Made by a program: the position numbers and the translations under genes. Under the pieces are notes generated by a model. It had not been told where the DNA came from. It made no database searches and saw only the letters and a program-made list of their open reading frames with translations. 34,500 bases of DNA. Source: an uncultured Prevotellaceae bacterium. GTDB lineage: Bacteria > Bacteroidota > Bacteroidia > Bacteroidales > Bacteroidaceae. Shown one piece after another: positions 13,431 to 22,088 of this stretch (positions are counted from its first letter, which is position 1; the number at the start of each line of letters is the position of its first letter). The stretch is from positions 1 to 34,500 of the forward strand of contig CAMNJH010000008.1 of NCBI GenBank assembly GCA_946541275.1, read 5' to 3'.

Positions 13431-15707
13431 TTATTTGAATTGCCACCAGTCCAGGCACACGTTGCCGCTGGCGTTGCTGAAGCAGAGGTAGAGGTCGTGC
13501 ACGCCCGAGGCGCCCTTCACCTTCGATGTGAAGTTGCGATAGGCCTTGGCCGAGTCATTGCCCTTGATGTTGACCACGCCAATCACCGGGCCGCTGATCT
13601 CGTCCAGGTGCAGGGTGATGGTGCAGGCGCCTGTGGCAAGGGCGGCGATGCTGAAATTCTTGGCTCCGGCGCTGCCGAAGTCAACACCCCGCAGGCGGAT
13701 GTACTCGCCATCGTCAATGTCGGTCACGTACATGTTGCGGCGACCGGTGGAGTAGGGCATGTCGTTGACCACACCCGTGTTGGGAATGCCCATCTTGGCG
13801 CTCTTCAGGCCTTTTCCCCAGGCCATGGTCTCGGCCTCCACGCGCTGGTAGGGATTCAGCCAATGCAGCTGCTCCATGGGCTTCTGGTCGAGCCAGTAGG
13901 GCACTTCGCCGATGGTTCCGTCGGGCAGGTAGTGAATCTCGGTGGCCGAGACGCTGCGCTGCTCGTGGTGCTCAAAGGTGTCAATGTGCATCAGGTCGTA
14001 GTTCTGTCCGAACACGTAGCTGTGGCCTTTGTAGTCCACGATGCCGGGATGGTTGCCGCGGTCGCGCTGTGTGGGGCGCATGATGTAGCCGGCCGACTTC
14101 CACGGTCCTGTCGGCTTGTCGCTCATGGCGTAGCCCAGGGCCTCGGGGCAGCAGGTGGAGGCATAGCCCAGGTAGTAGTGGCCGTTGCGCTTGTAGAACC
14201 AGGGGCCTTCCTGGTAGTGTTCAATCTTGTAGTCCAGCTTCACAATGGCGCTCTTCAGTGAAATCATGTCATCGTTCAGCAGGCAGTAGTAGGTATTCGG
14301 ATTTCCCCAGTACATATAGGCCTGCCCGTCGTCGTCCACGAAGACGGTGGGGTCAATGTCGTCCCAGTTCTCCTTCTGCCACACCAGGGGCTTGCCCAGC
14401 GGGTCCTTGAAGGGACCATAGGGGGAGTCGCTGACCAGCACGCCAATGCCGTGGCCGTGCAGAGGGGCATAGAGATAGTAGCGGCCGTTGCGCTCTACTG
14501 TCTGTATGGCCCATCCGCCATTGTCGCGGCTGCGCCAGCTGAAGTCCTTCAGCGATGCCACGGCGCCGTGCTCCGTCCAGTTCACCATGTCGGTGGTGCT
14601 CCACAGCAGCCAGTCGTACATGAAGAAGCCTGCCGAGCTGCGCTCGTTCACATCGGGAATATCCTCGGGGTGGGCATCGTGCGAGGTGAAGAGGAACAGC
14701 GTGTCGCCGACCACGATGGGTGACGGGTCGGCGGTGTATTTCGTCTGGAACAGCGGCATGTTCACCTGCCGGTCCTGTCCTTTCACCCAGCGCTGCAGCT
14801 TCAGTGAGTCGGCCTTCAGCTCAGCGCGGTTGCTGAGGTGCCTCACTCTTTGCAGCAACGACCGCGAGGGTAGGGGCTCCTGGGCCACGGGCATCAGGTA
14901 CCACCTCACCGTCCAGCTGAGTCGCTGTCCCGGCGCCAGCAGGGTATAGGCTCCCTGGCTCTCCAGTTCTATGTAGCTCTTGCCCCTGTTCACGTAGACC
15001 TGCACTTCGGCCTCGCCGGGGGCGGGCATGGAGGCGCTCAGGTCCTGGAACTGCTTCATCAGCAGCAAGCCGTTGTTGCAATAGGCCAGCCATCCGCGGG
15101 CATCGGCATTGATTTTACGGTTCTGGGCAGCTTCGTCGGCATCATACCACATGGCACCGTGGGCAGCCTTGAAGTCGAGCACTCCGGCGGGCGTGATGGC
15201 TTCCGCCGGGGCATCGAAGAAGATGGTGCCGGCATTGGGCACTCGCGTAATCTCCCAGGGTGCCACCTGGCGGGGCTCACTGCCCTCGTTGGTGATGGAA
15301 TAGGTGACCACGAAAGCCTGGTCGGAGGCATCAACGGCAAACTCCTTACCTACGCGCAGATGCAGCTTTTCCGACACGGGGCTGCTCAGCACCAGATGGT
15401 TCTTGCCCTCCTGCTCCACGGTGTAGGCTGCCTTGTCAAACTCGGGCACTGGCGGCCAGTTCCACTCCTTCTGCGGACTGGTCCAGAAGGTGCTTCCGAA
15501 AGACTCGGGCCAGCGCGACTGCGAGATGACCTCCTGGTCGCCCTGCTTCAGCGACAGAATCTTGCCGCCGTGCGCAGCGTCGATGGTCATCGTCAGCTGG
15601 CCTACCTTCAACTCGTACTTTTTCTCACTCTCACCGGCCCCCTGAGCCCCTGCCGTGATGACGGCTCCACTCAGCAGCGCCATGAGCAAAAACGACTTCC
15701 TGTTCAT
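13431..15707 (-). CDS. GH43 glycoside hydrolase with N-terminal mutarotase-like domain and C-terminal CBM6-like domain
   Basis: 758 residues with signal peptide MNRKSFLLMALLSGAVITAG. The N-terminal 300 residues (LTMTIDAAHGGKILSLKQGD, then WTSPQKEWNWPP) look like a DUF4380/galactose-mutarotase-type beta-sandwich. A five-bladed GH43 domain follows (about 310-610): base KYTADPSP with Asp327, pKa modulator NWDDIDPTVF with Asp452, and acid YQEGPWF with Glu500. The C-terminus (about 620-758; YQRVEAETMAW to VCLDWWQFK) is a CBM6-like module. GH43 enzymes with CBM6 are usually beta-xylosidases or alpha-L-arabinofuranosidases. It is the first gene of its operon, 36 bases from a -7 box. Catalytic residues are intact; the N-terminal fusion is unusual. 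Confidence 0.92.
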   Translation of the reverse strand: MNRKSFLLMALLSGAVITAGAQGAGESEKKYELKVGQLTMTIDAAHGGKILSLKQGDQEVISQSRWPESFGSTFWTSPQKEWNWPPVPEFDKAAYTVEQEGKNHLVLSSPVSEKLHLRVGKEFAVDASDQAFVVTYSITNEGSEPRQVAPWEITRVPNAGTIFFDAPAEAITPAGVLDFKAAHGAMWYDADEAAQNRKINADARGWLAYCNNGLLLMKQFQDLSASMPAPGEAEVQVYVNRGKSYIELESQGAYTLLAPGQRLSWTVRWYLMPVAQEPLPSRSLLQRVRHLSNRAELKADSLKLQRWVKGQDRQVNMPLFQTKYTADPSPIVVGDTLFLFTSHDAHPEDIPDVNERSSAGFFMYDWLLWSTTDMVNWTEHGAVASLKDFSWRSRDNGGWAIQTVERNGRYYLYAPLHGHGIGVLVSDSPYGPFKDPLGKPLVWQKENWDDIDPTVFVDDDGQAYMYWGNPNTYYCLLNDDMISLKSAIVKLDYKIEHYQEGPWFYKRNGHYYLGYASTCCPEALGYAMSDKPTGPWKSAGYIMRPTQRDRGNHPGIVDYKGHSYVFGQNYDLMHIDTFEHHEQRSVSATEIHYLPDGTIGEVPYWLDQKPMEQLHWLNPYQRVEAETMAWGKGLKSAKMGIPNTGVVNDMPYSTGRRNMYVTDIDDGEYIRLRGVDFGSAGAKNFSIAALATGACTITLHLDEISGPVIGVVNIKGNDSAKAYRNFTSKVKGASGVHDLYLCFSNASGNVCLDWWQFK

Positions 15708-15742
15708 TTTGTAGAATCAATCTTTGTTGCGTAATCTGGCCA

Positions 15743-15750
15743 CAAATTTA
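15743..15750 (-). promoter_or_regulatory. Bacteroidetes -7 box driving the GH43-esterase-CE1 operon
   Basis: Minus-strand TAAATTTG fits TAnnTTTG, 35 bases upstream of the GH43 ATG. A TTTC lies further upstream but is not a perfect -33 element. The gap to the divergent CotH gene (15708-15902) holds this box and the plus-strand box at 15869. Confidence 0.55.
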
Positions 15751-15868
15751 CAAAAGATATTTCACAGAAACCCCCGTCAGATGTATCTTTTTTTATTAAA
15801 AATGTTACACAAAGACATCAGGAAACGTTTTTTGGGCATTTCAACACGCTTTTTACTTATATTATTAT

Positions 15869-15876
15869 TACCTTTG
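15869..15876 (+). promoter_or_regulatory. Bacteroidetes -7 box for the CotH-family gene
   Basis: TACCTTTG is a perfect TAnnTTTG match, 26 bases before the ATG at 15903. The expected start near 15882 leaves about 20 bases of leader, which supports 15903 as the true start. No -33 TTTG is seen at the usual spacing. Confidence 0.55.
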
Positions 15877-15902
15877 CAGCTGAAAAAAAACTCCTCGGGA
15901 AC

Positions 15903-18900
15903 ATGTTTACATCAATCATCACAGCAGCGCTGGTCATCAACGAAGTGATGGCAGCCAATGTAGGCGAGGCCATGAGTCCTGCCACTAATTTCGATAGTTG
16001 GATAGAGCTTTACAATCCTGGCGACCAGGCCGTCAGCCTGGATGGCATGTACCTCAGCGATGATGCTGCCAACCTGAAGCGCTGGCGCATGCCGGTGGGT
16101 ATGGGCAGCATTCCCGCAAAGGGCTTCAAGGTGGTGTGGCTGGGCTCCAACAACATCAAGTCGACGCAGGCGCCCTTCAAGCTGGACTGTGAAGGCGGAA
16201 CTATCTATCTCAGCGATGTCAGCGGCGAGCTGCTCACCAGCCAGAACTATCCTGAGGCCATGAGCCGCACCTCCTGGGCTCGCACCAGTGATGGTGGCGA
16301 TGAGTGGGGCTGGACTTCTACAGCCACGCCCGGGGCCAGCAACAACGGGGCTCTCTTTGCCAGCGAGCGGCTGGATCCTCCAGTGGTCAGCAAGGGCAGC
16401 ACGGTCTTCAATGGCTCCCTGCAGTTCAGCGTCAGCATTCCCGAGGGTGCCTTGCTGATGTACACCACCGACGGCAGCCTGCCCTCAGCACCGCAGGGCG
16501 TCGGCCAGCCGGCAGGCCCCTGGACGGAATACGTCATCAACGGCAACTGTGAAGGCACCGATGCCACCTGCCTCATCAGCCACGATGCCGACGGCAACGG
16601 CGACGTGGAGCGCATAGAAGACGGCGTGGGCTACGACGGATCGCGCGGCGTCAGGGTGCATGCCATTGCCAATCCGGAGCACGACTACGACGCACAGCTG
16701 TTTATCTATACGCCCGGCCACGTTTGGCATTCGGGCGAGCGGTTCCGTTTCAGCATGAAGGTGCGTGCCGACAAGGCCAGCTCCATCAGCACCCAGACAC
16801 ACACCACACCCCATAACTACATCTACAGGCAGGCGCTGGAAAGCAGCTACAACGTGGGCACCCAGTGGAAGGAGATTACCTACGAGGGAGTCATCACCGA
16901 CGACCAGGTGGGCATGGAGTACAACTGGTGGGGCGAGGCTACCGCCAAGGATATGCAGACCATTGCCTTCAATCTGAACGGCGACCGCAAGGAGAACAAC
17001 TTCTACTTCGACGATGTGTCGTGGAAGCTCTTCACTCCCAGCGTCGGCGCCGACCCCTCACAGCGCAGCGTGGACGGACAGTTCGCCGTGAACAAGACCA
17101 CCAACTATACTTTCCGCCTGTTCAAAGATGGCTACCTGCCCAGCGTGCCCGTCACCCGCAGCTTTATCAAGACGTCCGACCAGTACATCTTCCCCGTGGT
17201 GTCCATCGTGGGCGACAGGAAGTATTTCACCGACCCCAAATGGGGCATTGACACCAACGGTTCCAATGGCCGCACCGGCAACGGGCAGAGCGAGCCCCGC
17301 AACTACAATATGGACTGGGAGCGCCCGGTGAACTTCTCCTTCATCACGCCCGATGGCCAGATGGTGTTCAACCAGGATGCCGAAATCAGCGTCAGCGGCG
17401 GATGGACGCGCTCTGCCAGCCCCCGCTCGTTCAAACTGAAGAGCGGCAAGGAGTTCGATGGCCAGAACCACTTCGACTATCCTTTCTTCGTGGACAAACC
17501 CTACATCCGCAATAAAGTGCTGCTGCTGCGCAACGGCGGTAACGACATCTGGGAATACAACGCCCGCTTCACCGACCCAGCCCTGCAGACCATTATTCAG
17601 CGGTCGGGCATCGATCTCGACGTGCAGTGCTACCAGCCCATCATTGAATACGTGAACGGCGAATTCCGCGGTGTGCTCAACCTGCGCGAACCCAATAATA
17701 AGAAATTTGTGGAGGCCAACTATGGCTATGATGATGACTTCATCGACATCTTTGAGATGAGCGCCGACAGCAACCTGGTCTTCATGGGTGGAACGCCCGA
17801 CGTGCTGAACCGCATCTATGAGCTGGGCGCACGCATCAACGACGACGGCGCCTACGACGAGCTGCTGCAACTGCTCGACATTGACGAGTTCACCAACTAC
17901 ATGGCCATGGAGCTCTATCTGGGCTCCACCGACTGGCCCCACAACAACATCAAGGGATTCCGCAGCCAGCAGGACGGGCGCTATCGCTTCATCACCTTCG
18001 ACCTCGACTTCGCCTTCAAGAGCAGCAACCCCTTCAAGGACTTTGCCAACAACCAGACGTGGACGTTCAACTATATTTACGACCTGGACGAAACCCGGAC
18101 GGAGGAAATCAAGCTGGTCACCTTCTTCCTCAATCTGCTGAAACACGACGAATACCGCAAGAAGTTCATTGACACCTACTGCCTGATGGGAGGCAGCGTG
18201 TTTGAAAAGACGCGCGCCGTGGCCATCGTCGACGAGCTGGCCGAACGCGTCAGGCCCATGACGCGACTGGACGGGCACAACCCCGACCGCGCCGCCAGCA
18301 ACATCCGCTCGCAGCTGAACACGCGCATGGAGAAAATGATGACCTGCATGCAGGGCTTCCAGCAGATGAAGCTGTCAGGAGTCAAGAAGCAGACCGTCAT
18401 GCTCAGCGCCGACACCGAGGGCGCCCGCCTCTACATCAACGACCTTGAGGTGCCCTATGCCTCGTTCAATGGCCGCCTCTTCGCTCCCGTCATGCTTCGG
18501 GCCACCGCCCCGGCCGGCTACCGGTTTGCGGGCTGGAAGCAGGGCAACAACCTGCTCTCCACCGAAAGCACCATCAGCCTTCCCACGGCCGCCAGCGTCA
18601 GTCTGAAGGCCACCTTCACCCCCCTCTCGGCTGAAGAGCGTGCGCAGCAGGGCCTCCACCCCGTGTGCATCAACGAGGTGAGTGCCTCCAACAATATCCA
18701 TGTGAACGAGTACTGGAAGCGCAACGACTGGGTGGAACTCTACAACACTACCTCCGAGCCCATCGACGTGGAAGGCATGTACCTGAGTGACAATGTGGAC
18801 AACCCCCTGAAATACCAGATTACCAAGGGCGGCACGCAGGCATCGACCATCATTCCTGCCCATGGCTACCTCATCATCTGGTGCGACAAGCTGGAGCCCC

Positions 18901-19391
18901 TCTCGCAGCTGCATGCTTCCTTCAAGCTGGCTGCCGAGGGTGGCGACGTGCTGCTCACCGCTGCCGACGAGTCGTGGACTGACCGGCTGACCTACGGCGA
19001 GATGAAGGATGACCAGTCGGCAGGCCGCTACCCTGATGGCGCTGCCAACGTGGAACTGATGGTGAAACCCACCATTGCCAAGACCAATCTTACGTCCAGC
19101 TACGCTGTGGCCATGGAGCAGGCCTACATAGACGGCATCCACGACCTGGCCGTCAACACCGCCTTCACCGCCCGCTATGTGGTGGGCCACCTGGTGGTGC
19201 GCAGCCAGGCCGACGGGCAAGTTAGCGTGAACATCTGCAATCTGGCTGGCCAGCAGGTGCTTCAGCACTCATTGAACATCAGTGACGGCTATGCAGAGAT
19301 GGCTGTCAACGACCTGCCCAGTGGAACCTATGTGGCCCTGCTGACCGACGACCGCGGGCACAAGGCCAGCATCAAATTTGTGAAGAGTTAG
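15903..19391 (+). CDS. Large surface protein: lamin-tail, split chitobiase-C-like, CotH kinase-like and T9SS-type C-terminal domains
   Basis: 1162 residues. Order: lamin-tail domain (about 10-120; VINEVMAANVGEAMSP); a CHB_HEX-like beta-sandwich begun at 155-195 (GALLMYTTDGSLPS) and completed at about 378-422 (RLFKDGYLPSVPVTRSFI), interrupted by a carbohydrate-binding-like jelly roll (about 205-377; ends NNFYFDDVSWKLF). A CotH kinase-like domain follows (about 428-705) with VLNLREPNNKKFVEANYGYD, STDWPHNNIKGF and ITFDLDFAF. An InlB-repeat-like segment lies at about 825-905, a second lamin-tail domain at about 918-1040, and a tail (about 1085-1162) resembling T9SS type A sorting domains. CotH-like domains phosphorylate proteins in some bacteria; substrate here unknown. 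The N-terminus is a very short signal candidate. The stop (AAG AGT TAG) lies in a low-complexity repeat. Confidence 0.9.
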   Translation: MFTSIITAALVINEVMAANVGEAMSPATNFDSWIELYNPGDQAVSLDGMYLSDDAANLKRWRMPVGMGSIPAKGFKVVWLGSNNIKSTQAPFKLDCEGGTIYLSDVSGELLTSQNYPEAMSRTSWARTSDGGDEWGWTSTATPGASNNGALFASERLDPPVVSKGSTVFNGSLQFSVSIPEGALLMYTTDGSLPSAPQGVGQPAGPWTEYVINGNCEGTDATCLISHDADGNGDVERIEDGVGYDGSRGVRVHAIANPEHDYDAQLFIYTPGHVWHSGERFRFSMKVRADKASSISTQTHTTPHNYIYRQALESSYNVGTQWKEITYEGVITDDQVGMEYNWWGEATAKDMQTIAFNLNGDRKENNFYFDDVSWKLFTPSVGADPSQRSVDGQFAVNKTTNYTFRLFKDGYLPSVPVTRSFIKTSDQYIFPVVSIVGDRKYFTDPKWGIDTNGSNGRTGNGQSEPRNYNMDWERPVNFSFITPDGQMVFNQDAEISVSGGWTRSASPRSFKLKSGKEFDGQNHFDYPFFVDKPYIRNKVLLLRNGGNDIWEYNARFTDPALQTIIQRSGIDLDVQCYQPIIEYVNGEFRGVLNLREPNNKKFVEANYGYDDDFIDIFEMSADSNLVFMGGTPDVLNRIYELGARINDDGAYDELLQLLDIDEFTNYMAMELYLGSTDWPHNNIKGFRSQQDGRYRFITFDLDFAFKSSNPFKDFANNQTWTFNYIYDLDETRTEEIKLVTFFLNLLKHDEYRKKFIDTYCLMGGSVFEKTRAVAIVDELAERVRPMTRLDGHNPDRAASNIRSQLNTRMEKMMTCMQGFQQMKLSGVKKQTVMLSADTEGARLYINDLEVPYASFNGRLFAPVMLRATAPAGYRFAGWKQGNNLLSTESTISLPTAASVSLKATFTPLSAEERAQQGLHPVCINEVSASNNIHVNEYWKRNDWVELYNTTSEPIDVEGMYLSDNVDNPLKYQITKGGTQASTIIPAHGYLIIWCDKLEPLSQLHASFKLAAEGGDVLLTAADESWTDRLTYGEMKDDQSAGRYPDGAANVELMVKPTIAKTNLTSSYAVAMEQAYIDGIHDLAVNTAFTARYVVGHLVVRSQADGQVSVNICNLAGQQVLQHSLNISDGYAEMAVNDLPSGTYVALLTDDRGHKASIKFVKS

Positions 19392-19400
19392 GAGTTAGAA
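19382..19400 (+). repeat. AGTTAGGAGTT-type low-complexity repeat at convergent gene ends
   Basis: GAAGAGTTAGGAGTTAGAA spans the CotH stop and the stop of the convergent lipoprotein gene, only 3 bases apart. Same repeat family as at 20437, 26637, 28069, 32916 and 34103. Confidence 0.8.
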
Positions 19401-20417
19401 GTAATATCGTAATCCTGCCTTCAGACCGACACGCTGTATGCCGTAGAATTCGTTTTTCTCCAGCTTTACGTCGTTGGGTTTCTTCATGTGTATGGAGATG
19501 CCGTCCATCTGCAGGCCTATGGCCCAGTGACGAGCCAGCCTATAGTCTATGCCGATGCGCATAAACGGCGCTACGCGGTGCTTGGTGGCCGAATAGCTGC
19601 CCAGCTTCTCCTTGTACTGGCAATAGCCCACGCCGAAGGCCAAGTCATAACGCAATTTCTCACCTTGTGTTGCCATCACAAAGCTAGGGCCTATGTAGTT
19701 GGTGTAGGTCTTGATGCCCTCAGTGAACGAGGTGTAATTGTGCAGATAGTTGATGCCAAAGCCGAAACCTGAACGCCACACATGGTCATAGTCCACCATG
19801 AAATCCACTCCGCAACGCGACTTATAGAGATGATTGCCCACCTGATAGTGTGAATACATCCACGAGGGCCCCATGCTGACCCTCACAATATTGCGGGGGG
19901 CCATGTTGAGCAGGCTGTCGCGCCAAGCCCTCCATGCCTGCTGTTGCCGTTCGTACTCTTCGCGTGCGGCTTTGTATTGCAGGAATTCCTCATACTCCAG
20001 TTGGTCAATGGTGACTTGCTGCTGGTGTCGGCCAAGGCTGTCGGCCCTGATGCTATCCGTATGCAAGGCCTCGTCGGGAATGCGCAACATGGTGCCCCAC
20101 ACGCGGTGTATGGTGCTGAACAGGTCGGGTGCGCGGTGCTCGGTGATGATGAGGCCGTTGCCACCGTTCTTGGCCGTGGCGTCGATGGCCATCTGAAGCA
20201 CGCGTTCATAAGTGCCGTTGGTGCTCAGCCCATTGTCCACCACTTTCACCTCGCCGATGGCCATTGTCTGGGGAGGCACAGGCTGGTTCCTTTTGAACAG
20301 GCGCACGGAGTCAGCTGATGTCGGGCCGTATTCCTGTGTGTACATGTCAGTCACCACTTTCGGCGCACAACTGGCTAAAAGTGCAAGTAGAACAATCAAC
20401 GAAAAGATGTTTCTCAT
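19395..20417 (-). CDS. Outer-membrane lipoprotein with beta-barrel-like C-terminus, function unknown
   Basis: 340 residues. The N-terminus MRNIFSLIVLLALLASCAPK carries a lipobox with Cys17. Residues 50-105 form a small alpha/beta domain (MAIGEVKVVDNGLSTNGTYE to NGGNGLIITEHRAPD). Residues about 130-170 are charged and likely coiled-coil (EYEEFLQYKAAREEYERQQQ). From about 178 on, alternating aromatic strands (GPSWMYSHYQVGN, GFGFGINYLHNY, GLKAGLRYYF) and a terminal Phe suggest an outer-membrane barrel. I do not recognise a named family. It starts 48 bases after the sufB stop on the same strand, with no promoter box between, so it is probably co-transcribed with sufB, although a functional link is not obvious. 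Confidence 0.85.
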   Translation of the reverse strand: MRNIFSLIVLLALLASCAPKVVTDMYTQEYGPTSADSVRLFKRNQPVPPQTMAIGEVKVVDNGLSTNGTYERVLQMAIDATAKNGGNGLIITEHRAPDLFSTIHRVWGTMLRIPDEALHTDSIRADSLGRHQQQVTIDQLEYEEFLQYKAAREEYERQQQAWRAWRDSLLNMAPRNIVRVSMGPSWMYSHYQVGNHLYKSRCGVDFMVDYDHVWRSGFGFGINYLHNYTSFTEGIKTYTNYIGPSFVMATQGEKLRYDLAFGVGYCQYKEKLGSYSATKHRVAPFMRIGIDYRLARHWAIGLQMDGISIHMKKPNDVKLEKNEFYGIQRVGLKAGLRYYF

Positions 20418-20436
20418 AATTATAATATGTAATTTT

Positions 20437-20463
20437 AACTCCTAACTCTTAATCCTCACTCCC
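20437..20463 (-). repeat. AGTTAGGAGTT-type repeat between sufB and the lipoprotein gene
   Basis: On the minus strand AAGAGTTAGGAGTTA lies about 14 bases past the sufB stop, preceded by the related GGGAGTGAGG. It fills most of the 48-base spacer. Confidence 0.75.
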
Positions 20464-20465
20464 AT

Positions 20466-21980
20466 CTACCCCACCGTTCCTTCCAGTGACACCGAGAGTA
20501 GCTTCTGCGCCTCCACGGCGAACTCCATGGGCAGCTTCTGCAGCACCTCCTTGGCATAGCCATTGACGATGAGGCCCACGGCCTGCTCGGTGGGAATGCC
20601 ACGCTGCTGGCAGTAGAAGAGCTGGTCCTCGCTGATTTTGCTGGTGGTGGCCTCGTGCTCGAAGATGGCCGTGTCGTTGTGCACGTCCATATAGGGGAAG
20701 GTGTGTGCGCCGCAGTTGCTTCCCAACAGCAGGGAGTCGCAACTGGAGTAGTTGCGGGCGCCGTCGGCCGTGGCAGCGGCACGCACCAGTCCGCGATAGC
20801 TGTTCTGCGAGTGGCCAGCTGATATGCCCTTTGATATAATGGTCGACTTGGTGTTGCGGCCCAGGTGAATCATCTTCGTGCCCGTGTCGGCCTCCTGGTA
20901 GTTGTTGGTCACGGCCACGCTGTAGAACTCAGCCACGCTGCCGTCGCCCCTCAGTATGCAGGAAGGATACTTCCAGGTGATGGCGCTGCCCGTCTCCACT
21001 TGCGTCCACGACAGCTTGGAGTCCACTCCGCGCAGGTCGCCGCGTTTGGTCACCAGATTGAGCACGCCACCACGCCCCTGCTCGTCGCCGGGATACCAGT
21101 TCTGCACAGTGCTGTACTTCACCTCGGCGCGGTTCATCACCACAATCTCTACGATGGCGGCATGCAGCTGGTTCTCGTCGCGCATAGGCGCCGTGCAGCC
21201 CTCCAGGTAGCTCACGTAGCTGTCGTCATCGGCCACGATGAGGGTGCGCTCAAACTGTCCTGTGTTGCGGGCATTGATGCGGAAATAGCTGCTCAGCTCC
21301 ATGGGGCATCTGACGCCCTTGGGAATATACACGAACGAGCCGTCGCTGAACACGGCGCTGTTCAGGGCGGCATAGAAGTTGTCCTTATAGGGTACGACGG
21401 TGCCCAGATACTGGCGCACCAGGTCGCCGTGCTCTTTGATGGCCTCGCCAATGGAGCAGAAGATGACGCCCTTCTGGCGCAGCTGCTCCTTGAAGGTGGT
21501 CTTCACGCTCACCGAGTCCATGATGGCGTCCACGGCGGTGTTGCCGCTCAGTGCCAGCCGCTCCTCCAGGGGGATGCCCAGTTTGTCGAAAGTCTTTTCC
21601 AGCTCGGGGTCGATGGTCTTCTCCGAGCCGTCAGCGGCTGCCGATGGCTTCTTGGCTGTGGGGTCAGCATAGTAGCTGATGGACTGATAGTCAATGGGCG
21701 GCACATGCACATGCCCCCATTTGGGCTCGCTCTGCTCGTGCCAGTAGCGGAAAGCCCGCAGGCGGAAGTCCAGCATCCACTCCGGCTCACCTTTCTTCGC
21801 AGAAATCAGCCGGACCACGTCTTCGTTCAGACCCACGGGAATGATTTCCGTGTGCACGTCGGTGGTGAAGCCAAACTCGTACTTCTGCTCTGCTATGCGG
21901 CGCACCAGTTCATTGCCGTCTTCGGGCCTGGCCGGCTGTCTGGCTGTGCTCTCGTCCATGCTTTTATCCTTATCTTCCAT
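20466..21980 (-). CDS. sufB: Fe-S cluster assembly scaffold protein SufB
   Basis: 504 residues. SufB is the scaffold subunit of the SufBC2D complex that builds Fe-S clusters in the cytoplasm. Clear family motifs: [20 protein letters not shown] at about 31-50, [19 protein letters not shown] at 62-80, [20 protein letters not shown] at 239-258, [20 protein letters not shown] after it, and [20 protein letters not shown] at 411-430. Cys414 matches the conserved functional Cys of the QCDS motif. Length is slightly above normal owing to a variable N-terminal extension (about 25 residues, rich in Asp, Arg and Pro). In most Bacteroidetes sufB is followed by sufC and sufD; here the next same-strand gene is an unrelated lipoprotein. 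It has its own -7 box at 22004. Confidence 0.97.
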   Translation of the reverse strand: MEDKDKSMDESTARQPARPEDGNELVRRIAEQKYEFGFTTDVHTEIIPVGLNEDVVRLISAKKGEPEWMLDFRLRAFRYWHEQSEPKWGHVHVPPIDYQSISYYADPTAKKPSAAADGSEKTIDPELEKTFDKLGIPLEERLALSGNTAVDAIMDSVSVKTTFKEQLRQKGVIFCSIGEAIKEHGDLVRQYLGTVVPYKDNFYAALNSAVFSDGSFVYIPKGVRCPMELSSYFRINARNTGQFERTLIVADDDSYVSYLEGCTAPMRDENQLHAAIVEIVVMNRAEVKYSTVQNWYPGDEQGRGGVLNLVTKRGDLRGVDSKLSWTQVETGSAITWKYPSCILRGDGSVAEFYSVAVTNNYQEADTGTKMIHLGRNTKSTIISKGISAGHSQNSYRGLVRAAATADGARNYSSCDSLLLGSNCGAHTFPYMDVHNDTAIFEHEATTSKISEDQLFYCQQRGIPTEQAVGLIVNGYAKEVLQKLPMEFAVEAQKLLSVSLEGTVG

Positions 21981-22003
21981 TCACTTTTAGCTGTTTTGGG
22001 CTG

Positions 22004-22011
22004 CAAAGTTA
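22004..22011 (-). promoter_or_regulatory. Bacteroidetes -7 box for sufB
   Basis: Minus-strand TAACTTTG, a perfect TAnnTTTG match, 23 bases upstream of the sufB ATG at 21980. It is arranged divergently to the CE15 promoter at 22032-22062. Confidence 0.6.
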
Positions 22012-22031
22012 CGAAAAAATCCTTTAAACAC

Positions 22032-22062
22032 TTGTCATTTACATCTTTTTTTATTAACTTTG
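22032..22062 (+). promoter_or_regulatory. Bacteroidetes promoter for the CE15-sensor kinase operon
   Basis: TTG at 22032-22034, 20 bases, then TAACTTTG at 22055-22062, close to the -33/-7 consensus. The expected start near 22068 leaves about 20 bases of leader to the ATG at 22089. Confidence 0.6.
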
Positions 22063-22088
22063 CCAACGAAAACCAATAATGATTGCGT

